Virus record (IMG/VR): IMGVR_UViG_3300030107_001538
Location: 1-51,631 of that record
From: a virus
Length of the DNA: 51,631 nt
Reading direction: 5' to 3' (one strand)
Part shown: positions 1 to 9,324 of the stretch, one piece after another
Position numbering within the stretch: position 1 is the first letter of the stretch
How the letters are laid out: every line of letters begins with the position of its first letter
Translations under genes and position numbers: made by a program
Notes under the pieces: generated by a model
What the model was told of the DNA's origin: nothing
Database searches by the model: none
Seen by the model: the letters and a program-made list of their open reading frames with translations, nothing else

Positions 1-6
1 AAAATA

Positions 7-771
7 ATGGCTAATACGTATTTGGAACTAACTAATGAAATTTTACAGGAGTTAAATGAATTAACTTTAACTTCTGTAAATTTTGCTAATGCACAAGGTT
101 TTCAAAAGTTCGTAAAGGATGCAATTAATAAATCTATTTATGATATTGCTAATGAAGAACCGCAACTACCTTTTTTTTCAGCAGGGGTAAGTGGTGGTAC
201 AGACCCATTTTATGGGAACGTTACTGTTGCTACAGTTGCTGGACAACGTTGGTATACTTTAAAATCAGATAGTAGCAGTATTATAACTGACTATGCTTCT
301 GTTGACTGGGATGATTTTTACATTACCACAATTAATGTTAGTGGTGAATCTAGTCCATTTGTTTCAAAAGGATTAAGATTATTAAATCATGCTGATTGGC
401 GAAGGTATTATCGTGATAGTGAAAATACGGATGATGCAAACTCTATTAATGGTGAGCCTAATTTTGTTATTAAGTCACCAGATAACAGGAAGTTTGGTTT
501 AAGTCCAATACCAGATAAGGTCTATAATGTGCATTTTTATGCGTTTAATAGACCTACAGCATTAAGTGCTCATAGTGATGAAATAGTATTCCCAGAGCAA
601 TACAGCAATGTAATTACTGCAAGAGTACGTTACTATGTTTGGCAGTTTAAAGAAAGTCCACAACAAGCATCTTTTGCTTTAGATGATTACAAAAAAGGTT
701 TGAAGTATATGAAATCAAATCTTATGAATCCAACACCAAGACGAATGACAGATGACCGTACGTATTTTTAG
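7..771 (+). CDS. Head-to-tail adaptor candidate
   Basis: A 254-residue protein that I read as the adaptor sitting below the portal. This rests on its N-terminal pattern (MANTYLELTNEIL, then a helical stretch and NEEPQLPFF), which I recognise from marine podovirus-like contigs, and on its place after the capsid genes and before the fibres. It has no signal peptide or membrane segment and is aromatic-rich in the middle. The ATG shares its A with the TAA of the gene that crosses the window ends (TAATG), so it is probably translated by re-initiation. In function it would resemble T7 gp11 or P22 gp4, but I cannot show homology by eye. It could be another connector component. Confidence 0.55.
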   Translation: MANTYLELTNEILQELNELTLTSVNFANAQGFQKFVKDAINKSIYDIANEEPQLPFFSAGVSGGTDPFYGNVTVATVAGQRWYTLKSDSSSIITDYASVDWDDFYITTINVSGESSPFVSKGLRLLNHADWRRYYRDSENTDDANSINGEPNFVIKSPDNRKFGLSPIPDKVYNVHFYAFNRPTALSAHSDEIVFPEQYSNVITARVRYYVWQFKESPQQASFALDDYKKGLKYMKSNLMNPTPRRMTDDRTYF

Positions 772-780
772 GAGATTAAT

Positions 781-1812
781 ATGGCACTAACAAAAATTTC
801 AAGAAGTTTATTAGACACAGGAGTTTCTGATAGCTCTGATGCGACTGCTATAACTATTGATAGTTCTGAGAATGTTGGAATTGGAACTGCAAGTCCTGCA
901 AGAAATTTACATGTTCATAAAGCATCAAGTGGAGCTACTTCAACTTCAAATAGTGTTTTAGTTGTAGAAGATGATGATAATACTGAATTAAGTATTTTGG
1001 GTGGTAGTTCATCTCTACTAGCAATTAATTTTGGACATAGTGGTGATGCTGATGATGCCATTATTTCCTACGACACTACTTCTGGTAGCGAGAATATGGC
1101 ATTTACTGTAAACGCAGCAGAAAGAATGAGAATTGATTCTGCTGGTAATGTTGGGATTGGAACTTCAAATCCTGATTCTCATGTAACCATAGATGGTGGT
1201 TCTGATGTAAGAGCAGAACTCAATTTAAGGTCACAAAGTGTAGGTACTACATACAATGGAGGAACATTAAGATTTAAAGGCTATCATGCTAACCCTTCTG
1301 ATGGTTCAAGAATATGGTTTGAAATCCGGGGACTAAAAGAAAATAACGTTGGTGGCGATACAAAAGGTCGTATTGAAATGTATATCAATCCCGGAAATAA
1401 CAGTATGACCGAAGTTATGAAGATTGAATCTAATGGAGATATGTACACAAATGATGGAACAGTACATTCATTAGCTTCTGATAGTCGTGTCAAATCTGAT
1501 GTTGCAGATTTAACTGATGGATTAACCATCCTGAATCAACTAAGACCAGTCACTTACAAATACAATACTAAATCAGAATTTTATAATCCTATAGACGAAA
1601 CAACTACAAGGTATGGTTTTATAGCAGATGAAGTCAAAACTGTAGCACCTCAATATATAAAAGAAGGAAAGGGTAAAGTAGATGGTGTAGAAGTTGATGA
1701 CTTCAAAACTCTTTCACAGACAAAGATGATACCAATGTTAGTTAAAGCAATACAAGAATTAAAAGAAGAAAACGATAGTCTGAAATCAAGAATAGAAACT
1801 TTAGAGGGATAA
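781..1812 (+). CDS. Tail fibre/appendage protein with C-terminal S74 chaperone
   Basis: A 343-residue fibre-like protein. Residues 1-225 are Ser/Thr/Asn/Asp-rich with the beta-fibre motif ERMRIDSAGNVGIGT at about 114-128. Residues from about 231 form an intramolecular chaperone of the endosialidase type (peptidase S74), ending in a helical, coiled-coil-like tail. The self-cleavage dyad is visible as Ser233 and Lys238 in SDSRVK, with the same five-residue spacing as in K1F endosialidase. In that family the chaperone trimerises the fibre and then cuts itself off. It is the first of three S74 proteins here and shares its N-terminal segment with the next gene. GGAG lies just before the ATG. Confidence 0.85.
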   Translation: MALTKISRSLLDTGVSDSSDATAITIDSSENVGIGTASPARNLHVHKASSGATSTSNSVLVVEDDDNTELSILGGSSSLLAINFGHSGDADDAIISYDTTSGSENMAFTVNAAERMRIDSAGNVGIGTSNPDSHVTIDGGSDVRAELNLRSQSVGTTYNGGTLRFKGYHANPSDGSRIWFEIRGLKENNVGGDTKGRIEMYINPGNNSMTEVMKIESNGDMYTNDGTVHSLASDSRVKSDVADLTDGLTILNQLRPVTYKYNTKSEFYNPIDETTTRYGFIADEVKTVAPQYIKEGKGKVDGVEVDDFKTLSQTKMIPMLVKAIQELKEENDSLKSRIETLEG

Positions 1813-1816
1813 AGAT

Positions 1817-3022
1817 ATGACAACAAAGATACCAGTAGAACTCTCAAGCACTCCGGGAATATCTGATAGCTCTAATGCTACTGCTATAACTATTGATAGT
1901 TCTGAAAGAATTAGTATCGGTACATCTGGAGGAATATCATATGCTCATGCAAATGCAGATAATTTTGTAATTTATCAAGATGATGATGAAGCAGGAATGA
2001 CTATTGCATCTGCTACAGACCATTCCGGTAATATTTGGTTTTCTGATGGAACATCTGGTGCAGCACAATATGCAGGGTGGATGATATACAGTCATTCTGA
2101 GAACAGACTTAGTTTTGGTTCTAATGGTTCTGAAAGAATGCGTCTTGATTCTTCTGGAAACGTAGGCATAGGAACTTCAAGTCCTGCTACACAATTACAT
2201 GTAGCAAACACGGCTGGTATTGAATTAAGATTAGATGCTGATACAAACAATAGTGGTCAAGAAGATTGTTTTATTAAATTTCAAACTGATGGCGGTACTC
2301 AAGTTGGTATTGCAGGTATGGACAACAATAACAGCAGCACCTTATTTAGTGGCAACACCGAAAATGCAATGGTCTTTGGAACAGTCAGTAATCTTCCAAC
2401 TCTCTTTGCTACCAACAACACAGAAAGACTCAAAATTGATGCAGATGGAGCTCAATTTCAATTTATAAGTGGAACAGGTGCAGCTCAACTTACATTAAAA
2501 GATAGTGGTGGCAATGTAGATGGTTATGTTTATGCAGAAAATAGTGCTGTTGGTTTCTTAGATGCAGATGGGCATTTTGCTTTTAAAGCTGATACCGATA
2601 CAGATACTAGAATGTTTATTAATAATAGTACAAAGTTTATTTTAAATAGCTCTGGAAATCTAAGTATTACAGGAACACTTACAGAAAACTATTCCGATGA
2701 TAGATTAAAAGAAAATAAAGTTAATTTAACAGATGCATTAAATAAAGTGCAACAATTAAATGGATTTACATATAATCCAAATGAAGCAGCACAAGCTTTA
2801 GGTTTTTCAAATGAAACACAAGTTGGAGTTTCAGCACAGGAAGTAGAAGCAGTTTTACCAGAAGCAGTATGTTTAGCAGATGCAGTCAACGCTGACCATG
2901 AAACTGATTATAAAACAGTGCAATATGTAAAATTAGTACCATTATTAATAGAAGCAATAAAAGAACAACAAGAACAGATTGAAGCCTTACAATCTGAAAT
3001 TAACACTCTAAAAGGAGGATAA
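1817..3022 (+). CDS. Second S74 fibre protein, paralogue of the preceding gene
   Basis: A 401-residue fibre-like protein. The N-terminal segment at residues 15-30 (ISDSSNATAITIDSSE) is nearly identical to that of the preceding fibre, also at DNA level, so the two share a head-attachment segment or arose by tandem duplication. The middle is a beta-rich fibre with ERMRLDSSGNVGIGT at about 107-121. The C-terminal S74 chaperone carries Ser293 and Lys298 in SDDRLK and ends in a Gln/Glu-rich helix. The gene starts 4 bp after the preceding stop. The differing middle regions suggest different receptors or positions on the particle, but that is inference. Confidence 0.85.
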   Translation: MTTKIPVELSSTPGISDSSNATAITIDSSERISIGTSGGISYAHANADNFVIYQDDDEAGMTIASATDHSGNIWFSDGTSGAAQYAGWMIYSHSENRLSFGSNGSERMRLDSSGNVGIGTSSPATQLHVANTAGIELRLDADTNNSGQEDCFIKFQTDGGTQVGIAGMDNNNSSTLFSGNTENAMVFGTVSNLPTLFATNNTERLKIDADGAQFQFISGTGAAQLTLKDSGGNVDGYVYAENSAVGFLDADGHFAFKADTDTDTRMFINNSTKFILNSSGNLSITGTLTENYSDDRLKENKVNLTDALNKVQQLNGFTYNPNEAAQALGFSNETQVGVSAQEVEAVLPEAVCLADAVNADHETDYKTVQYVKLVPLLIEAIKEQQEQIEALQSEINTLKGG

Positions 3023-3023
3023 A

Positions 3024-3377
3024 ATGGCAATATCATATGAATGGGATGTAAGCACCGTTGACACTTACCCTACAAAGGATTCTAAGTCTGATGTAGTGTG
3101 GAACGTGCATTGGCGACTGAAAGCGACTGACGACACCAACAAAGAAACTATTGATGGAGTAGAAGTTAATATCACATCAGATGTTTACGGCAGTCAAGTG
3201 TTAGACACTTCAGACTTATCAAGCTTTACAGAATTTGCAGACTTAACTGCAAGTGATGTACAAGGTTGGGTTGAAGCAGCTTTAGGAGCTGATGAAGTTC
3301 AATCTAAAAAAGATGGTCTAGATGCTATAATAGCTGAAAAAGTTACACCAACATCTGTCCAAAAACTTATAGCTTAA
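3024..3377 (+). CDS. Small conserved marine-phage protein (DUF7936-like)
   Basis: 117 residues with a pattern I associate with a small family common in marine myo- and podoviruses next to fibre genes: a start like MAISYEWDV, a central beta-rich stretch, then a helix ending in a GWVEAALG-type motif at about residues 80-88. No catalytic motif, signal peptide or membrane segment. It sits between two fibre genes with 1-bp spacing on either side, which suggests a virion-associated or fibre-assembly role. The family name is from memory and the function is unknown. Confidence 0.5.
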   Translation: MAISYEWDVSTVDTYPTKDSKSDVVWNVHWRLKATDDTNKETIDGVEVNITSDVYGSQVLDTSDLSSFTEFADLTASDVQGWVEAALGADEVQSKKDGLDAIIAEKVTPTSVQKLIA

Positions 3378-3378
3378 T

Positions 3379-4989
3379 ATGGCTAGAAGTCAACCTTATA
3401 CCGTAGCAGTTAACGGAGGGTTAGTTAAGTCTTCAAATGTAATAGACTTACTTAAAACTCCGGGAGTTGCCAAGGATTTACGAAACTTTGAAGTTTCTAT
3501 TGAGGGAGGCTATAGACGTATTAATGGGTATCAAAAATTTGGTACAACAAGTGCAGTACAACCAACTGGTAGTACAACTAATATTTTAGGCACTATACCT
3601 TATGCAGATGGAGTTGTTGCTTGTGCAGGTACAAGTATTTACTTTAGTCAAACTGGTACATCTTGGACCGAAATAAACAGAAGCAGTGTTGCTAGTAGTG
3701 GGGATAATCATACCGCTTTTACAGGTCGTAGTGTTTTAACAAGAACTAGCCAAGGACAAAATAGTTTTGCTTTATTTGAAAGTGCTACTTCTAATTATGG
3801 TACATTAATTATTGCCGATGGAGTAAATAAACCTTACTTTTTTAGAATGGAAGGTACAGGTGCTAATATAAATACTAGAACATTTTTTGGTGGGGAAATA
3901 ACAGTTACTGGTACTAAAGGGGTAAAACATGTAACTGTTCATGATAAACATTTAATAGCTGCTGGAGTTGAAGATAATTTAAATACAATTTTTTATAGTG
4001 GTACTTTAGACCCAACAGATTTTACTAGCACTGGTTCAGGTTCAATAGTTTTAGAAGACCAGATAGAAGGTATTAAAAGTTTCCGTAATGAGTTATTTAT
4101 ATTTTGTACAAACAGTATATTTAAATTAATAAATATAAATGATTCAAGTAATATTGCAATTGTACCGGTTACTAAAAACGTAGGTTGTTTAAGTGGCTAC
4201 AGTATTCAAGAGATTGGTGGTGACTTAATATTTTTAGCCCCGGATGGATTAAGAACAGTAGCTGGTACAGCAAGAATTGGTGATGTTGAGTTAGGAACTA
4301 TTAGTCAAGCTATTCAACCAATTGTAACTTCTTTAGCTGAATCAATAGATAGTTTTGTTGTTTCAAGTGTTGTACTTAGAGAAAAATCACAATACCGATT
4401 ATTTTATACAAATACTGGAGCATCTAATTCAGCACAACGAGGCATTATAGGCACGTTAAGACCCGATGGTTTTCAATGGTCTGAAACAAGAGGCTTAGAA
4501 GTTACTGGTATTGGTTCAGGTTTTGATAATAATAATATTGAACAATACTATCATGGCGATACAAATGGTTTTGTTTATCAACATGACATAGGAAATAGTT
4601 TTGATGGCACTGATATTTTAGCAAGATTTGAAACACCTAATTATGATTATGGAGATTTAGGTACATTAAAAACTTTACACTATATAAGAGTTTCAGCAAG
4701 TTCAGAAGGTATTGTTGAACCGGATGTTCAAGTTCGATTTGATTATGGAAATACAGAAGTTCCACAGCCGGGAAGTTTATTTGATATTGGAATAATAAAT
4801 CCACCTTCAAAATTTGGAGATGCAGTTTTTAATACAAACGTATTTGGTGGAGGCGATAACCCACTAATTAGAGTTCCTTTACAAGGTAGCGGAACAAGTA
4901 ACAATTTTACTTTTTTAAGTGAAGACAGTAAAGCACCATATACTATAAATGGTTTTTATGTAGATTTTATACCTTCAGGTAGGAGATAA
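3379..4989 (+). CDS. Large beta-rich structural protein, possible tail hub or DNA-stabilisation protein
   Basis: 536 residues, mostly alternating short beta strands with Gly/Ser/Thr loops, which reads like a beta-propeller. The N-terminal part has a conserved-looking LRNFEVSIEGGYRRINGYQKFG stretch at about residues 33-54. Position (after the adaptor and two fibres, before the giant fibre) and fold impression suggest a tail hub comparable to P22 gp10 or T7 gp12. I see no enzymatic motif. It is tightly packed between neighbours and must belong to the same structural operon. The family assignment is uncertain. Confidence 0.45.
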   Translation: MARSQPYTVAVNGGLVKSSNVIDLLKTPGVAKDLRNFEVSIEGGYRRINGYQKFGTTSAVQPTGSTTNILGTIPYADGVVACAGTSIYFSQTGTSWTEINRSSVASSGDNHTAFTGRSVLTRTSQGQNSFALFESATSNYGTLIIADGVNKPYFFRMEGTGANINTRTFFGGEITVTGTKGVKHVTVHDKHLIAAGVEDNLNTIFYSGTLDPTDFTSTGSGSIVLEDQIEGIKSFRNELFIFCTNSIFKLININDSSNIAIVPVTKNVGCLSGYSIQEIGGDLIFLAPDGLRTVAGTARIGDVELGTISQAIQPIVTSLAESIDSFVVSSVVLREKSQYRLFYTNTGASNSAQRGIIGTLRPDGFQWSETRGLEVTGIGSGFDNNNIEQYYHGDTNGFVYQHDIGNSFDGTDILARFETPNYDYGDLGTLKTLHYIRVSASSEGIVEPDVQVRFDYGNTEVPQPGSLFDIGIINPPSKFGDAVFNTNVFGGGDNPLIRVPLQGSGTSNNFTFLSEDSKAPYTINGFYVDFIPSGRR

Positions 4990-4992
4990 TAA

Positions 4993-7900
4993 ATGGCACA
5001 AACATATACAAGACAAAGTTCTTTTATTGATGGTGATACTATCACCGCAGCATTATTTAATGATGAATACAATCAGTTAGTAAATGCATTTGCATATTCA
5101 TCTACAAGTGCTGCTAATACTGGACACAGACACGATGGTACTGCTGGGCAAGGTGGTAATATTCCACAAATTGGTGATTTAGATTTTTTAAACAAGATAG
5201 TTGTTGATAGTACAAACAATAGATGGGGATTTTATGTAGAAGTTTCTTCTGCAGCAGTAGAACAAATAAGAATACAAGATGGAGCTATTGTTCCTGTTAC
5301 AGACAACGATATAGATTTAGGAACAAGCTCATTAGAATTTAAAGATGCATTTTTTGATGGCACTTTAACTACAGATGCCTTAGTAGCTGATACTGCAGAC
5401 ATTAATGGTGGTACAGTTGATGGTGCAACTATCGGAGCTAACTCAGCTTCTACAGGTGCATTTACTTCTGTAACTACTACAGGTAATGTCGATGTTGGAG
5501 GTAATTTAACAGTCACAGGTACTACTACATTTAATGGTGGTACATTAACATTAGGTGATGCAGCAGACGATAATGTAGTTTTTGGTGCAGATGTCAACTC
5601 AAATATTATTCCTAATACAGACAATACATACGACTTAGGAAGTTCTTCTCAAGAGTGGAAAGATTTATACGTTGATGGTATAGCTTACCTAGATGGTATT
5701 AACTTTAATGGTACAGCAATTACATCAACTGCTGCTGAGTTAAATATTTTAGATGGTGTCACATCGACTACAGCCGAACTTAATATATTAGATGGAGTAA
5801 CTTCTACAACTGCAGAGCTTAATATTCTTGATGGCGTTACTTCAACTGCTGCTGAATTAAATATTCTAGATGGTGTTACAGCTACAGCAACTGAAATAAA
5901 TATTCTTGACGGAGTTACATCAAGCACGGCAGAATTAAATATTCTAGATGGAGTTACTGCTACAGCAACTGAAATAAATTTACTTGATGGTGTAACATCT
6001 ACAACTGCTGAATTAAATATTCTGGATGGTGTTACTAGTACTGCTACAGAATTAAATTTACTTGATGGTGTTACTGCAACTACAACTGAATTAAACTACG
6101 TTGATGTAGCTACAGCAGGAACTGTAGAAGCTTCTAAAGCTATTGTAGTAGATAGTAACAAAGACTTTACTGGTGCAAGAAACATTACTATTACAGGTGA
6201 ACTTGATGCTGCTACTTTAGATGTATCAGGCGATGTAGATATTGATGGTACATTAGAAGCCGATGCTATTACTGTAAATGGTACAACTTTAGCAGAAACT
6301 ATTTCTGATACTGTTGGAGCTATGGTAACTTCTAATACAGAAACAGGAGTTACAGTTACTTATGATGACAGTGATAATACACTAGACTTTGTAATTGGCA
6401 CACTTAATCAAGATACTACTGGTACAGCAGCACTAGCTACTCAAGTTACTATATCTGCTAACAATAGCACAGATGAAACTATATTTCCTGTATTCGTTGA
6501 CGGAGCTACTGGAAGTCAAGGTTTAGAAACAGACACAGGATTTACTTATAATCCATCTACCGGTTTATTAACTGCTACTGGATTTTCAGGAAACTTAACA
6601 GGTACACTACAAACTGCAGCACAAACTAATGTTACAAGTTTAGGAACATTATCAGCGTTAACTATTTCAGGTAATTTAATAGTAGATACATCTACTCTTA
6701 AAGTAGATAGTTCTAGTAATAGAGTTGGGATTGGAACTGCATCACCAAGTTCATTACTTACAGTAGAAGGAGATATACGACAAACCTCTGGTGATTTACT
6801 ATATGCTGGTGGTGGTAACTGGGATATTAAACATTTAGCTGATGACCAAAGCATAGTTTTTTATACGTCAGAAAGTGGTTCAGCAACAGAGAAAATGCGT
6901 ATCAAGGCAAATGGTGCGATTGGCATTGGCACTAGCTCACCTTCTGCAAGTCATAAACTTACTGTAGGTGGAGATACTAAGTTTACTGGTCAGCTATCCA
7001 TACTTGATAATCAATTAATTAAAATGGGAGATGGTGAGGATTTTGCTCTTTACCATGACACTACTGTTGGTAATGTAATAAAAAGTGCCACTTCTGATAT
7101 GGATATTTCAATACTCGGAAATGATGGTGGCTCTACGATTACAGCTCTTAAATTTGATATGTCTGCTGCAGGTCGTGCAGTATTTAATGCAGGAGCTAAT
7201 TTTTCTGACCATGTAAATTTTGATGACAATGCTAAAGCAGTGTTTGGTGGTGGAGATGATTTACAGATTTATCACAATGGAACTAATTCTTATATTGCTG
7301 ATGCCGGAACTGGTGATTTAAGAATATTAGCTACAGACTTTAGACTTTTAAACGCTGCAGAAGATGCAAATTTAATTAGAGCATTTAATGGTGCAGAGGT
7401 TGAGTTATATCATAATGGAACAGAAAGACTAGCTACCACTTCAAGCGGTGCAACTGTTACAGGTACTTTAGTATCTGATGGCTTAACAGTAGATACATCT
7501 ACTTTAGTTGTAGATGCTACTAATAATAGAGTAGGTATTGGTAATGCTTCTCCAGATGTAAGTTTAGATATAGGAAGCCTTACAGATGCTATTCATGTAC
7601 CAGTAGGTACTACAGCTCAAAGACCTACTGGAGCTGCAGGTTACTTTAGATATAATTCAGAAACCGGTAAATTTGAAGGTTTTACAAATGAATGGGGTGC
7701 TATAGCTGGTGGTGGTTCAGGTACAAACATGGATACCAACATCTTTGCAGGTGATGGTAGTGATACAACCTTTACACTAAGCACAGCACCAGATAGTGAA
7801 AATAACTTAATGGTATTTATTGATGGTGTATTTCAAGCTCAAAATGTTTACTCAGTATCAGGAACTACACTAACTTTTGCAACTGCTCCGGCTAATGGTA

Positions 7901-9075
7901 GAGTTATAACAGTCTATCACAGCACAACAACTGTTGGTGGTTCTAATAACTCAATAGCTACAATGACTGGTGATGGTAGTGATACAACACTAACATTATC
8001 TACTGCACCAGTACATGAGAACAACGTATCAGTATTCTTTGATGGTGTTTATCAAAGCAAATCAAACTACAGTATATCTGGTACAACTCTTACATTCTCT
8101 ACAGCACCTCCAAGTGGTGTAGCTGTAGAAGCTATTACTGCAACTAATACAAGTATTACAACTGCTACTCAGCTTTCTGATGCAGATGGCGATACACTCA
8201 TACAGACTGAAGAAAGCTCTGACGAAGATAAAATACGTTTTGATACTGGTGGTACTGAACGTATGATTATTGATGACTCTGGAAATGTAGGTATAGGAGA
8301 AACTTCACCTTTAGCTACCCTTCACATCAAACAAGGAGATAGTGGATTAAGCTCACTTAATGCAGCAGCACATCATTTATTTTTAGAAGATACTGGTGCT
8401 AATGGACCGGGAATTACTTTAGCATCTGGAACAACTTCTAACTGTAGTTTGGTTTTTGGTGATTCTGATTCTAATTATCAAGGCTTTATCCTTTATGATA
8501 ATTCAGCAGATGCCATGAAGTTTGGAACAAATGGTGGTTCAGAAAGAATGCGAATTCTATCTGGTGGAAATGTTTTATTAAATCAAACAGCTACAGCAGA
8601 CTCAGGTGTTGCCGATGGAAGATTGGAAATAACCAGAGGTAGTCAACATTGCATTAACTGTCATGTTACTGGTACAGGTAATTCTACTTTAGTTGCTTTT
8701 ATAAATGATAATGGTTTTGTCGGTGGTATAAACACTAATGGCTCTGCTACTGCTTTTAACACATCATCAGACGCTAGATTAAAAAATGTTTTAGGAGAGG
8801 CTAAAGGTCTTGAAATTGTAAATGCTTTGAATCCTGTAAACTTTGAATGGAAAAGTGACGGTAAGATACAAGATGGACTCATAGCACAAGAGGTAGAAAA
8901 AGTGTTTCCTGAAGCTGTTTCAGAACCAGAATTAGAGGGAGAGTGGTATTCAGTGGATTATTCTAAACTGGTAACACCTCTAATAAAAGCTATGCAAGAA
9001 CAACAAGAACTAATAGAAACTCAACAAACCACTATTAATGATTTAAAAACTAGAATAGAAACATTAGAAAGTTAA
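4993..9075 (+). CDS. Giant tail fibre with 13-residue repeats and S74 chaperone
   Basis: A 1360-residue protein, the largest gene here. In order: an N-terminal attachment region with a GHRHDGTAGQGG stretch (about 43-54); beta-rich fibre; ten tandem 13-residue units (246-375) of the AELNILDGVTS type; a long fibre shaft with several GIGT/ERM-type motifs; two VFIDGVFQ/VFFDGVYQ-like segments (about 935-1020); and a C-terminal S74 chaperone from about 1250 with Ser1259 and Lys1264 in SDARLK. It would be the main receptor-binding fibre. It ends in the same helical LKTRIETLES-like tail as the first fibre. The repeats make it a good candidate for length variation by recombination. Confidence 0.85.
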   Translation: MAQTYTRQSSFIDGDTITAALFNDEYNQLVNAFAYSSTSAANTGHRHDGTAGQGGNIPQIGDLDFLNKIVVDSTNNRWGFYVEVSSAAVEQIRIQDGAIVPVTDNDIDLGTSSLEFKDAFFDGTLTTDALVADTADINGGTVDGATIGANSASTGAFTSVTTTGNVDVGGNLTVTGTTTFNGGTLTLGDAADDNVVFGADVNSNIIPNTDNTYDLGSSSQEWKDLYVDGIAYLDGINFNGTAITSTAAELNILDGVTSTTAELNILDGVTSTTAELNILDGVTSTAAELNILDGVTATATEINILDGVTSSTAELNILDGVTATATEINLLDGVTSTTAELNILDGVTSTATELNLLDGVTATTTELNYVDVATAGTVEASKAIVVDSNKDFTGARNITITGELDAATLDVSGDVDIDGTLEADAITVNGTTLAETISDTVGAMVTSNTETGVTVTYDDSDNTLDFVIGTLNQDTTGTAALATQVTISANNSTDETIFPVFVDGATGSQGLETDTGFTYNPSTGLLTATGFSGNLTGTLQTAAQTNVTSLGTLSALTISGNLIVDTSTLKVDSSSNRVGIGTASPSSLLTVEGDIRQTSGDLLYAGGGNWDIKHLADDQSIVFYTSESGSATEKMRIKANGAIGIGTSSPSASHKLTVGGDTKFTGQLSILDNQLIKMGDGEDFALYHDTTVGNVIKSATSDMDISILGNDGGSTITALKFDMSAAGRAVFNAGANFSDHVNFDDNAKAVFGGGDDLQIYHNGTNSYIADAGTGDLRILATDFRLLNAAEDANLIRAFNGAEVELYHNGTERLATTSSGATVTGTLVSDGLTVDTSTLVVDATNNRVGIGNASPDVSLDIGSLTDAIHVPVGTTAQRPTGAAGYFRYNSETGKFEGFTNEWGAIAGGGSGTNMDTNIFAGDGSDTTFTLSTAPDSENNLMVFIDGVFQAQNVYSVSGTTLTFATAPANGRVITVYHSTTTVGGSNNSIATMTGDGSDTTLTLSTAPVHENNVSVFFDGVYQSKSNYSISGTTLTFSTAPPSGVAVEAITATNTSITTATQLSDADGDTLIQTEESSDEDKIRFDTGGTERMIIDDSGNVGIGETSPLATLHIKQGDSGLSSLNAAAHHLFLEDTGANGPGITLASGTTSNCSLVFGDSDSNYQGFILYDNSADAMKFGTNGGSERMRILSGGNVLLNQTATADSGVADGRLEITRGSQHCINCHVTGTGNSTLVAFINDNGFVGGINTNGSATAFNTSSDARLKNVLGEAKGLEIVNALNPVNFEWKSDGKIQDGLIAQEVEKVFPEAVSEPELEGEWYSVDYSKLVTPLIKAMQEQQELIETQQTTINDLKTRIETLES
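5728..6117 (+). repeat. Ten tandem 39-bp units coding a 13-residue fibre repeat
   Basis: Ten consecutive 39-bp units, each coding a version of T-x-x-E-L/I-N-I/L-L-D-G-V-T-S/A. The tenth is degenerate (TELNYVDVATA). The amino acids are far better conserved than third codon positions, so the array is under protein-level selection and is not a very recent DNA duplication. In the fibre it probably forms a regular shaft. Confidence 0.9.
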
Positions 9076-9076
9076 T

Positions 9077-9319
9077 ATGGAAATATCTACATATTTATTA
9101 TGGAATGCTTTTATAACTTTAATATTAGCTCCAATACTTTATAACATTAGACAGAACACTCAAGAAAATAAACGTATTGATATTTTATTAAATAAAACTA
9201 GGGAGGAAATTGCAAGGGAATATGTAACAAAAGCTGAGTTAAAAGATGACATGGATAATCTTATGGATAGGCTTGAAAAGTTAGACGAAAAACTTGACAG
9301 ACTTATAGAAAATAGGTAA
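9077..9319 (+). CDS. Small membrane protein with coiled coil
   Basis: 80 residues: one N-terminal membrane helix (about residues 5-24, LLWNAFITLILAPILYNI) followed by a long charged helix with heptad spacing to the C-terminus (MDNLMDRLEKLDEKLDRLIE). This layout fits a spanin-like or holin-associated protein, or a membrane anchor for virion assembly. It sits between the giant fibre and the internal virion proteins rather than in the lysis cassette at 19-23 kb, so a lysis role is not assured. No lipobox seen. Confidence 0.5.
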   Translation: MEISTYLLWNAFITLILAPILYNIRQNTQENKRIDILLNKTREEIAREYVTKAELKDDMDNLMDRLEKLDEKLDRLIENR

Positions 9320-9324
9320 ACTAT

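Noticed and set aside
5232-5624. Long leftward open frame opposite the giant fibre gene
   Set aside because: Mirror frame of a repetitive Thr/Ala/Asp-rich coding region. It has no ribosome site and its composition follows the sense gene.
9294-9322. TTGACA-17-TAAACT before the 9325 gene
   Set aside because: The -10 matches only four of six, the start point would fall inside the next gene, and TTGACA is used here as coding sequence. Probably chance.
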